Assembly (NCBI GenBank): GCA_023411265.1
Contig: JAEYOX010000052.1
Coordinates: forward strand, 1 to 13,010
Direction of reading: 5' to 3'
Origin: Bacteroidota bacterium
GTDB lineage: Bacteria > Bacteroidota > Bacteroidia > Flavobacteriales > Weeksellaceae
DNA: 13,010 bases
Part shown: in pieces, positions 6,501 to 12,149 of the stretch
Layout of the letters: the number at the start of each line of letters is the position of its first letter
How positions within the stretch are numbered: position 1 is the first letter of the stretch
Notes under the pieces: generated by a model
The model's input: the letters and a program-made list of their open reading frames with translations, nothing else
Database searches by the model: none
What the model was told of the DNA's origin: nothing
Translations under genes and position numbers: made by a program

Positions 6501-6706
6501 TTCTCGATTGCGTGATTAGCTTCTTCTTCATCCAATAGGTGATCATTTTGAGCTTCCCGGATGCGATTCTTCTGGTCAATGTTTACTTTAAACTCTCCTT
6601 CCCCCAGTTCAAAATCTAAAAACTTATGAATTTCTTCTATAATACGAAGTTCTTTTATTTTAGTAATTTTATTAATGAGATCAATTTTTAATTCTGCTGT
6701 AGTCAT
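6482..6706 (-). CDS. Antitoxin-like small protein (addiction module component)
   Basis: A 74-residue acidic, helical protein starting 'MTTAELKIDLINKITKIKEL' and ending 'EEEANHAIEKWLKEK'. This matches in layout the short Bacteroidota antitoxins: an N-terminal 'MTTAELK.DL...I' helix pair and a C-terminal 'EE.....EKWL.K' tail that wraps the toxin. It lacks an obvious DNA-binding domain. The start is supported by AAAGGAG at 6717-6711, 4 bases upstream, a clear Shine-Dalgarno sequence that is unusual in this phylum, and by a promoter just upstream. Its 3' end overlaps a broken RelE/ParE-like toxin frame, so it appears to be a solitary antitoxin left after toxin loss. The assignment rests on family pattern and context. 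Confidence 0.7.
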   Translation of the reverse strand: MTTAELKIDLINKITKIKELRIIEEIHKFLDFELGEGEFKVNIDQKNRIREAQNDHLLDEEEANHAIEKWLKEK

Positions 6707-6710
6707 AATG

Positions 6711-6717
6711 CTCCTTT
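6711..6717 (-). promoter_or_regulatory. Shine-Dalgarno of the antitoxin-like gene
   Basis: AAAGGAG on the reverse strand, 4 bases before ATG 6706. It stands out because most other starts in the window lack such a sequence, and it could indicate strong translation or foreign origin of the module. Confidence 0.65.
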
Positions 6718-6721
6718 ATTT

Positions 6722-6753
6722 CAAATTTAAAATTAATGCGCTAAAGCACCAAA
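6722..6753 (-). promoter_or_regulatory. Promoter of the toxin-antitoxin remnant
   Basis: Reverse-strand TTTG at 6753-6750, a 20-base spacer, and TAAATTTG at 6729-6722, both perfect to the Bacteroidota consensus. The TTTG is itself the end of a second TAAATTTG (6757-6750), so the site contains an 8-base direct repeat 28 bases apart, a possible operator or a second start point. The leader would be about 10 bases. Confidence 0.6.
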
Positions 6754-6819
6754 TTTAGACCAAAAAAAATCATACTATAGATGTCCATAGCTGAACGCAA
6801 CCTATTCGGTAGAGTTTTT

Positions 6820-6833
6820 AAAATTCCGGTCAG
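6820..6833 (-). repeat. Left copy of 14-base inverted repeat at hsdR-N stop
   Basis: The reverse strand reads CTGACCGGAATTTT, where TGA (6832-6830) is the stop of the HsdR-N gene. An identical sequence in opposite orientation lies at 8304-8317, where its TGA is the holA stop. The pair encloses both divergent genes. Confidence 0.7.
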
Positions 6834-7264
6834 TATTCAGTCTTCATAAATTCGTATCCTGATGCAGTGTGAAGGGCTCGGATATGCTGAAGACCGTTGC
6901 TGAGGATGATTTCCTGCGCTCCGACCACCGAATTGTAACGGGCGATCTGCTCAAACGTTTTTTCACTCAGCGCAATGTGCGGTGCTTTGCATTCTATTAA
7001 AATATACGGCACGGTTTTCCGGGTAATAAGCAGATCAATTCTTTTGGTAAGTCCGTTCAGAATCAGTTTTTTTTCCGAGATTAAGGCCGATGCAGCATAG
7101 CCTTCAGTACTCATGTAATAATGAATCCAGTGCTGCCGTACCCATTCTTCAGGGGTCAGCAGGAGATAGGATTTCCGGGTGAGATCATAGATAAATAACT
7201 TATCTTTGTCTTTTCTAAAATGAAAATTAAACTGTTCCCGGAAATTCAGTTTTGGCAGTTGCAC
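6830..7264 (-). CDS. HsdR N-terminal-domain protein (PD-(D/E)XK nuclease-like)
   Basis: A 144-residue stand-alone version of the type I restriction enzyme R-subunit N-terminal domain (HSDR_N_2 family). The catalytic pattern of the PD-(D/E)XK fold is visible: 'GLTKRIDLLITRKTVPYILIECKAP', with Asp77, Glu91 and Lys93, so metal-dependent cleavage is possible. There is no helicase/translocase domain and no methylase or specificity subunit nearby, so it is not a type I restriction system. The start is GTG at 7264; no in-frame ATG exists upstream. Only 5 bases separate it from the divergent holA ATG. From memory this pairing with holA recurs in Flavobacteriia, which hints at a role in DNA replication or repair, but the function is unknown. 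Confidence 0.75.
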   Translation of the reverse strand: MQLPKLNFREQFNFHFRKDKDKLFIYDLTRKSYLLLTPEEWVRQHWIHYYMSTEGYAASALISEKKLILNGLTKRIDLLITRKTVPYILIECKAPHIALSEKTFEQIARYNSVVGAQEIILSNGLQHIRALHTASGYEFMKTEY

Positions 7265-7269
7265 GTACG

Positions 7270-8307
7270 ATGAAAGATTTAGAATTATTGCTCAAAAATA
7301 TTAAAAATAAGGAACTTCTCCCCATTTATTTTTTCCACGGAGAGGAACCCTATTTTATGGATGTTGCCGTAAAATGTCTGGAAAATGAAGTGCTGGAGGA
7401 AGATGAAAAAGCATTCGGGCAAACCGTGGTTTACGGAAAAGATACGACGATGGCTGAAGTAATTGCCTCGGCACAGCAGTTTCCGATGTTTGGGAGTCTC
7501 AATCTGATTATTGTAAAAGAAGCGCAGGATTTGAAATGGAACGAGGAAGAGGTGAAAGCGCTCGAACACTATGCTGAAAACCCCGTTCCTACCACAGTGC
7601 TGGTTTTTGCGCACAAACATAAGAAACTCGACAGCCGGAAGAAAGTATCGAAAATCCTGGATAAAAAGAAATTCCTTTTTCACAGCGAGCCTGTGAAGGA
7701 CTGGAATCTGGCACAGTGGATCAGCAGCGAATGCCGGTCTGAAAATCTGAAAACCGATCCCGAAATTCCGGCATTGCTGGGAGAATATCTTGGAAACGAC
7801 CTTTCCAGAATTGCGAATGAGCTGCAGAAACTGAAAATGGTCCTGAAAGACGGTGAGGTGCTGAACCGCCAGCTCGTGGAAACCCACATCGGCATCAGTA
7901 AGGATTTTAATGTCTTTGAACTTCAGAAAGCACTGGGACAGGGAAATGCAGCGAAAGCGATGCATATTGCACATTATATCGGGAAAAACCCGAAGAGCAA
8001 CCCTTTTGTCATGATGGTGGGGAATCTGTATAATTATTTCTCCAACCTGATTATTTACCACACCATGCCGGGACAGAATCCCTCCGTGATTGCCGCAGCC
8101 ATGGGCGTGAATCCCTATTTCATAAAAGAGTATGCCGAAGCAGCGCGACATTATCCGCTGAAAAAGGCGACCAGAATCATTTCCATTCTTCGCGAAATTG
8201 ATTTGAAAAGTAAAGGACTGGGTGCCAACCAAACCGATGACAGCGAACTGCTGAAAGAACTGGTGTACAAAATTCTGAATGTGGGCAGCTTAAAAATACA
8301 GTCCTGA
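7270..8307 (+). CDS. holA: DNA polymerase III delta subunit
   Basis: Delta subunit of the clamp loader, which opens the beta sliding clamp during replication. The 345 residues compare well with E. coli HolA (343). The N-terminal domain starts 'MKDLELLLKNIKNKELLPIY' and has the family 'PIYFFHGEEPYFMDVAV' opening (no Walker A, as usual for delta). This is followed by 'FGSLNLIIVKEAQDL', 'TTVLVFAHKHKKLDSRKKVSK', the lid region 'GNDLSRIANELQKLKM' and the C-terminal collar helices 'FELQKALGQGNAAKAMHIAH...NPFVMMVGNLYNYF'. The ATG at 7270 is preferred over an in-frame TTG at 7252 that would overlap the divergent gene. A TATCTTTG at 7201-7208 could serve as its -7 box, but this lies in coding sequence of the neighbour. 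It ends 77 bases before udk, which has its own promoter. Confidence 0.92.
   Translation: MKDLELLLKNIKNKELLPIYFFHGEEPYFMDVAVKCLENEVLEEDEKAFGQTVVYGKDTTMAEVIASAQQFPMFGSLNLIIVKEAQDLKWNEEEVKALEHYAENPVPTTVLVFAHKHKKLDSRKKVSKILDKKKFLFHSEPVKDWNLAQWISSECRSENLKTDPEIPALLGEYLGNDLSRIANELQKLKMVLKDGEVLNRQLVETHIGISKDFNVFELQKALGQGNAAKAMHIAHYIGKNPKSNPFVMMVGNLYNYFSNLIIYHTMPGQNPSVIAAAMGVNPYFIKEYAEAARHYPLKKATRIISILREIDLKSKGLGANQTDDSELLKELVYKILNVGSLKIQS
7293..7300 (-). promoter_or_regulatory. Candidate -7 box for the HsdR-N gene
   Basis: Reverse-strand TATTTTTG, a perfect TAnnTTTG match, lies inside the 5' end of holA and 28 bases before the GTG start. No TTTG is found at the expected -33 distance, so this is weak, but the promoter must lie inside holA because the starts are 5 bases apart. 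Confidence 0.3.
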
Positions 8308-8317
8308 CCGGAATTTT
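8304..8317 (+). repeat. Right copy of 14-base inverted repeat at holA stop
   Basis: CTGACCGGAATTTT with TGA at 8305-8307 being the holA stop. It matches, in inverted orientation, the sequence at 6833-6820 containing the stop of the divergent HsdR-N gene. The spacing between the copies is about 1.5 kb. Confidence 0.7.
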
Positions 8318-8362
8318 CATCAGAATGGCACGCTGCGCATTTCCTTGTAATTTCAAAAATTC

Positions 8363-8370
8363 TATATTTG
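8363..8370 (+). promoter_or_regulatory. Candidate -7 box for udk
   Basis: TATATTTG, perfect to TAnnTTTG, lies 14 bases before the udk start codon, predicting a very short leader. The nearest TTG (8345-8347) is only 15 bases upstream, so the -33 element is poor. Confidence 0.5.
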
Positions 8371-8384
8371 TATAAAATTCTTTC

Positions 8385-9017
8385 ATGCTCGTCATAGGTA
8401 TTGCAGGTGGCACCGGAAGCGGAAAAACCACTGTCGTAAATAAAATTCTTCAGCAACTGAATACAGAAGGCGTCAATGTGCTTTCTCAGGATAATTATTA
8501 TCATGACAATCAGCATCTTTCCCTGCAGGAGAGGGAAGTGCTGAACTACGACCATCCGAAATCCATCGATTTTGAACTGTTGTTAAAGCATGTGAGAATG
8601 CTGAAAAACGGTGAAAGCATCGAACAGCCGCTGTACAGTTTTGTGACCCATTCAAGAACGGGTGATCATGTCAGTGTTGAACCCCGAAGTGTTCTGATGG
8701 TGGAAGGAATTCTGGTGCTCACCCACGCTGAACTCCTAAAAGAATATGACCTGAAAGTTTTTGTTCACGCCGACAGCGATGAAAGGCTGATCCGCAGAAT
8801 ACGCAGAGATACCCAGGAACGGGGAAGGGATTTGAGTGAAGTGCTGCACCGGTACCAAACCACTTTGAAACCCATGCACCAGGAATTTATAGAACCGTCA
8901 AAAAACCATGCCGACCTTATTGTGCCCAATATGCGGCATAATAATGTGGCCATTGATTTTCTGACCACCGTCATCAATAATTCATTAAAAAAATCGCCGC
9001 ATGAAAAAGTTGATTAA
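8385..9017 (+). CDS. udk: Uridine kinase
   Basis: Cytoplasmic salvage enzyme that phosphorylates uridine and cytidine to UMP and CMP. The 210-residue protein has a Walker A loop 'GGTGSGKT' (8-15), the catalytic-Asp segment 'LSQDNYYHD' (Asp36), 'YDHPKSIDFELL', the nucleoside-side 'YSFVTHSRTGD', a Walker B-like 'VLMVEGILVL' and the lid 'RRIRRDTQERGRD'. Length and motif order are normal for bacterial Udk. The gene overlaps the downstream division gene by 17 bases, indicating translational coupling. Together with the upstream NupG-type importer, the window holds both the import and the first phosphorylation step of nucleoside salvage, though in separate transcription units. Confidence 0.94.
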   Translation: MLVIGIAGGTGSGKTTVVNKILQQLNTEGVNVLSQDNYYHDNQHLSLQEREVLNYDHPKSIDFELLLKHVRMLKNGESIEQPLYSFVTHSRTGDHVSVEPRSVLMVEGILVLTHAELLKEYDLKVFVHADSDERLIRRIRRDTQERGRDLSEVLHRYQTTLKPMHQEFIEPSKNHADLIVPNMRHNNVAIDFLTTVINNSLKKSPHEKVD

Positions 9018-9354
9018 AGATATACAACCCGTGTCGCCCACGGTGCGCTGGCTCCGGAAATACATCATCAATAAATACGGGATCACGATCGTGGCATTTC
9101 TGGTATGGATGACGCTTTTTGATCAGACTTCATTTTTGGTGATTCATGATATGAACAGGGAAATCAGCAAATACGAAAAACAGCTCGACTATTACAAAAC
9201 GGAATATCAGAAAAATGACAGTTACTATAAAAAACTGATGAACAATAAGGATGAAAAAGAAAAATTCGCGCGCGAAAACTACTTCATGAAAAAGCACGAC
9301 GAAGAAATTTTTATCCTGGTGGTGGACAGCAGCCGGCTGAAACCACAACAGTAA
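9001..9354 (+). CDS. FtsB/DivIC-family septum formation initiator
   Basis: A 117-residue bitopic membrane protein of the divisome FtsB/DivIC family, which with FtsL/FtsQ-type partners links Z-ring to septal wall synthesis. A short cytoplasmic N-terminus precedes one transmembrane segment (about residues 27-47, 'GITIVAFLVWMTLFDQTSFL'). A periplasmic coiled coil follows (about 50-85, rich in E, K, Q and Y). The diagnostic end motif is 'KEKFARENYFMKKHDEEIFI'. The gene begins inside the end of udk (17-base overlap) and is followed 30 bases later by the mutase small subunit. Which family member it corresponds to (FtsB or DivIC) cannot be decided from sequence alone. Confidence 0.88.
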   Translation: MKKLIKDIQPVSPTVRWLRKYIINKYGITIVAFLVWMTLFDQTSFLVIHDMNREISKYEKQLDYYKTEYQKNDSYYKKLMNNKDEKEKFARENYFMKKHDEEIFILVVDSSRLKPQQ

Positions 9355-9384
9355 CGGAATCTGATCAAGCAAACTACAGAAATT

Positions 9385-10548
9385 ATGGTAAACGAAACTT
9401 CAGTACAGGATTGGGAAAATCTGGTAAAAAAGCAACTGAAAACAGAAGATATTAACACTTTTCTTTCAAGAGAAAATCTGGAAGGGATTGAAGTGAAGCC
9501 TTATTACGGTGAAACTTCCCATGCATTGAAAAATCTTCCCAAAATAGAAGAAAACACCCATCTTGTTGCGCCGTATCACGAGGACTATGAAGGAGAGGTA
9601 CGCGCTTTCCTGCTCAATCAGAATGTGGAAGGTCTGGAAAACAAGACGATTTTCATCAACAATAAAGACCTGGCAGAACACATCAGCCCGCAGGAAACAG
9701 ATGAATATTTTTCGCTGATTGATGTTTTTGATGAAGAAAACGCGGTGTTGGATGAGCAGCTCGCCAGGGAAATGCTCGCTAAGGATTTTCGGAGAAACAT
9801 CTGTATAGATGTGTCCCTTCATCAGAACGCAGGTGCGTCTATCGTTCAGCAACTGGCCTTTGCTTTGGCCAAAACCAAGGAACTGACGGAACTTTTTGGA
9901 AAAGAGGTTCTCAACAGAATTCTGTTCCGGGTAGCAACAGGCGGAAATTATTTCTTTGAAATCGCCAAATTGCGGGCCTTGAAACTCGTTTTTCATGAGT
10001 TTTCGAAGGAATGGGATACACCGCTGTTTCCGTATATTTTTTCTGAAACCACTTTGCGGAACAAATCGAAACTGGACGAGGAAAACAATCTGATTCGTTC
10101 AACTCTGGAATTATCTGCCGCCATGATCGGCGGGGCAGATGCCGTGTTCAGCCATGATTATAAACTGGATAACCGAACGATGCTTTCGGAAGAAATTTCT
10201 TTTAAACAACAGATTGTGCTCGCTTATGAAAGCATCATCAATGTTTTTAACGATGCGGCCAACGGAAGTTATTTCGTGGAAGACATCACCCGGCAGTTCG
10301 CCGAAAAATCATGGCAATATTTTTTGGAGATAGAGGAGAAGGGCGGATATATCGCCATGTTGAAATCCGGTGAAATTCAGCAGGAAATTAATAAACGGGC
10401 AGTCGCAGAACAAAATTGGGTGGAAGAGGGTAAAATAAAACTGACGGGAATTAACCTGTATCCTGCGCGTGAAAAAACGAAAACGGTGGAAGAAATGTAT
10501 TCCGCTACTACGATAAAGCCTGTACGTCTCGCAGAAATGTTTGAATGA
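9385..10548 (+). CDS. mutA: Methylmalonyl-CoA mutase small (beta) subunit
   Basis: Non-catalytic partner of the B12-dependent mutase that interconverts methylmalonyl-CoA and succinyl-CoA. The 387 residues keep recognisable parts of the mutase TIM barrel: 'DVSLHQNAGASIVQQLAFAL', 'RVATGGNYFFEIAKLRALK', 'LELSAAMIGGADAVFSHDYK' and 'DAANGSYFVEDITRQFAEKSW'. The large-subunit 'RQYAGFST' substrate motif and the active-site His of 'SGYHMQEAGA' are absent, and there is no C-terminal cobalamin-binding domain (no DxHxxG). It is shorter than small subunits that retain a degenerate B12 domain, such as the Propionibacterium protein of over 600 residues. The catalytic subunit gene is not next door; a methyltransferase overlaps its stop by 4 bases instead. 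Confidence 0.85.
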   Translation: MVNETSVQDWENLVKKQLKTEDINTFLSRENLEGIEVKPYYGETSHALKNLPKIEENTHLVAPYHEDYEGEVRAFLLNQNVEGLENKTIFINNKDLAEHISPQETDEYFSLIDVFDEENAVLDEQLAREMLAKDFRRNICIDVSLHQNAGASIVQQLAFALAKTKELTELFGKEVLNRILFRVATGGNYFFEIAKLRALKLVFHEFSKEWDTPLFPYIFSETTLRNKSKLDEENNLIRSTLELSAAMIGGADAVFSHDYKLDNRTMLSEEISFKQQIVLAYESIINVFNDAANGSYFVEDITRQFAEKSWQYFLEIEEKGGYIAMLKSGEIQQEINKRAVAEQNWVEEGKIKLTGINLYPAREKTKTVEEMYSATTIKPVRLAEMFE

Positions 10549-11693
10549 AAAAAGTACTGAACAAAGATATAACTGACTTTATCAATGCAAATCTGAAAGC
10601 GGATTTGCATTCTTTGTTATTGAAAAAATCGCCCTTTCCGGAGGTTTCCATGCAGGAAATCGTACAGCAGATTAAAGGAAAGCAGGTGGCAGAGAAGAAG
10701 TTTCCTTTATTTTTGAAAGAAGGTATTATTTTTCCGCCCGGACTGAACATGGAACAGTCGTCCTCCCAGGCCACCGCCGCCTACAAAGCGCAGCACCTTC
10801 GCGGAAAAACTTTTCTGGATCTCACCTCAGGCTTCGGAATGGATGCCTTTTTCATGTCGGAACATTTTGAAACCGTAACACTCGTGGAGCAGAATGCAGA
10901 ACTGCTGCAAATGGTGCAACATAATTGGGAACTATTGGGAAAAAGAGCGGAATTTATTTCCAAAAACGCAGTGGAATTCCTACGGGAAAACCAACAGCAA
11001 TATGACGTGGTGTATGTGGATCCTGCCCGGAGAGATGCCCGCCGGAACAAGGTTTTTCTGCTGGAAGATCTGTCGCCTAATCTCCTGGAAATTCAGGAAA
11101 ATCTGCGCAATACAGGACGGCACATCATCATCAAACTATCGCCGTTGATTGATTTGTCTTATCTCATGACGGTGTTGGAGGACGTGAATCGAATAGAAAT
11201 CATTGCCGTTAAAAATGAGGTAAAGGAAGTGGTGGTGCACATTCTTCCGAACCGTAACCCTGAAAAGACGAAGTGTGTCTGCGTGAATCTGGAAACAGAC
11301 GAGCCTGTTTTCGAGTTCGACTGGAATGAAGAGTCCGATGCTGAAGCAGCCTACTCCGTTCCGCTTTCGTTTTTATACCTTCCCAATAACGCCGTTCTGA
11401 AATCGGGCGCCTTCCAGCTGCCGGCAAAGCGGTTCGGACTGAAAAAACTTCATCCCAATACGCATCTGTATACTTCAGACAAAGCAATACATGATTTTCC
11501 GGGAAGAATTCTGGAAGTGGAAACCATAGAACCAAAAAAGATGACAAAGAAGGAGCAGTTTAATATTATTTCTAAAAATTATCCGCTAAAGCCGGAGGAA
11601 ATCCGGAAAAAATTCCAGCTGAAGGACGGCGGTTCCCGCTATCTTATTTTCACCCGGTCGCTGCAGGGGAAACATATTTTAAAATCGAAATAA
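10545..11693 (+). CDS. THUMP-like class I SAM-dependent methyltransferase
   Basis: A 382-residue predicted methyltransferase of the Bacteroidota family typified by P. gingivalis PG_1098 (ferredoxin-like plus Thump-like domains). An N-terminal helical region (about 1-70) is followed by 'NMEQSSSQATAAYKA' and a Rossmann core. That core has the SAM loop 'DLTSGFGMD' (92-100), acidic Glu115 ('TLVEQN') for the ribose, and 'VVYVDPARRDARRNKVF', with motif IV DPAR at 159-162. The C-terminal part (about 290-382) fits the Thump-like domain, ending 'RYLIFTRSLQGKHIL'. An RNA or protein substrate is plausible but unproven. It starts within the stop of mutA (ATGA overlap), so translation is coupled. No terminator is apparent before the next promoter. 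Confidence 0.8.
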   Translation: MKKVLNKDITDFINANLKADLHSLLLKKSPFPEVSMQEIVQQIKGKQVAEKKFPLFLKEGIIFPPGLNMEQSSSQATAAYKAQHLRGKTFLDLTSGFGMDAFFMSEHFETVTLVEQNAELLQMVQHNWELLGKRAEFISKNAVEFLRENQQQYDVVYVDPARRDARRNKVFLLEDLSPNLLEIQENLRNTGRHIIIKLSPLIDLSYLMTVLEDVNRIEIIAVKNEVKEVVVHILPNRNPEKTKCVCVNLETDEPVFEFDWNEESDAEAAYSVPLSFLYLPNNAVLKSGAFQLPAKRFGLKKLHPNTHLYTSDKAIHDFPGRILEVETIEPKKMTKKEQFNIISKNYPLKPEEIRKKFQLKDGGSRYLIFTRSLQGKHILKSK

Positions 11694-11698
11694 AAAGT

Positions 11699-11730
11699 TT
11701 TGTGCAACCCCGCTTTATTTCTTATTTTTG
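11699..11730 (+). promoter_or_regulatory. Strong consensus promoter for the small lipoprotein
   Basis: TTTG at 11699-11702, a 20-base spacer, and TATTTTTG at 11723-11730: a full match to the Bacteroidota consensus and the best in the window. The start codon is 49 bases after the -7 box, giving a leader of about 40 bases. Confidence 0.75.
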
Positions 11731-11779
11731 GGAAATTTTAGAGACCAAGTCTTCTCTTTGAACATTAGAAATAAAGATT

Positions 11780-12016
11780 ATGAAAACATTTGGATTAGGA
11801 TTAGCCATCGCCATATTGGCCGTAAGCTGTAAGAAAGTACCTGAAGGAGGCAACCAGGGGGTCCTGAGAATGCAGGACGGAATAGACCGGTATGACAATA
11901 CAGAAACCCGCGGAACGGAAACTCCGGAAGCCGTGGCATTGCCTGCGACTACAGATACTGTAGCCGGACCAACAGCTTTGGAAATGAGACCGGATTCGCT
12001 GCAGCAAACTCCTTAA
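11780..12016 (+). CDS. Small predicted lipoprotein of unknown function
   Basis: A 78-residue protein with a short positively charged start, a hydrophobic run (FGLGLAIAILAV) and a lipobox-like 'LAVSC', with Cys17 the likely lipidated residue followed by Lys-Lys. The 60-residue mature part is low-complexity and rich in Thr, Glu, Pro and Ala, with no recognisable domain, so it is probably disordered. It forms its own transcription unit: a near-perfect promoter upstream and a strong terminator 43 bases downstream. This supports it being a real, well-expressed gene despite its size. I do not recognise a family or function. Confidence 0.7.
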   Translation: MKTFGLGLAIAILAVSCKKVPEGGNQGVLRMQDGIDRYDNTETRGTETPEAVALPATTDTVAGPTALEMRPDSLQQTP

Positions 12017-12058
12017 CATTTATTTTTTGAGAAGTTTCATGATCAAATAATAGCCTTT

Positions 12059-12092
12059 TGCCTTGCCTGTGCAGGGCATTTTTTTTATTTTT
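12059..12092 (+). terminator. Intrinsic terminator after the small lipoprotein
   Basis: An 8-base-pair stem, TGCCTTGC (12059-12066) and GCAGGGCA (12071-12078) with one G-T pair, a four-base loop CTGT, and a long T tract interrupted by a single A (12079-12092). Confidence 0.85.
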
Positions 12093-12149
12093 ACCGGAGC
12101 AGCAGAGCAGTGCTGATCCCATGACGAATCCATTAAATTACTTATAAAG

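Noticed and set aside
7201..7208. TATCTTTG as the holA promoter
   Set aside because: It matches the -7 consensus but lies in the neighbour's coding sequence (Asp-Lys codons), has no -33 partner and would give a roughly 60-base leader; left as a mention only.
7252..7269. Earlier TTG start for holA
   Set aside because: It overlaps the divergent gene's start and adds six non-conserved residues; the ATG at 7270 begins the family's usual N-terminus.
7285..8232. Long reverse-strand frame of 315 codons opposite holA
   Set aside because: Its translation is rich in His, Phe and Cys with no family pattern, as expected for the antisense of a codon-biased gene; holA on the other strand is clear.
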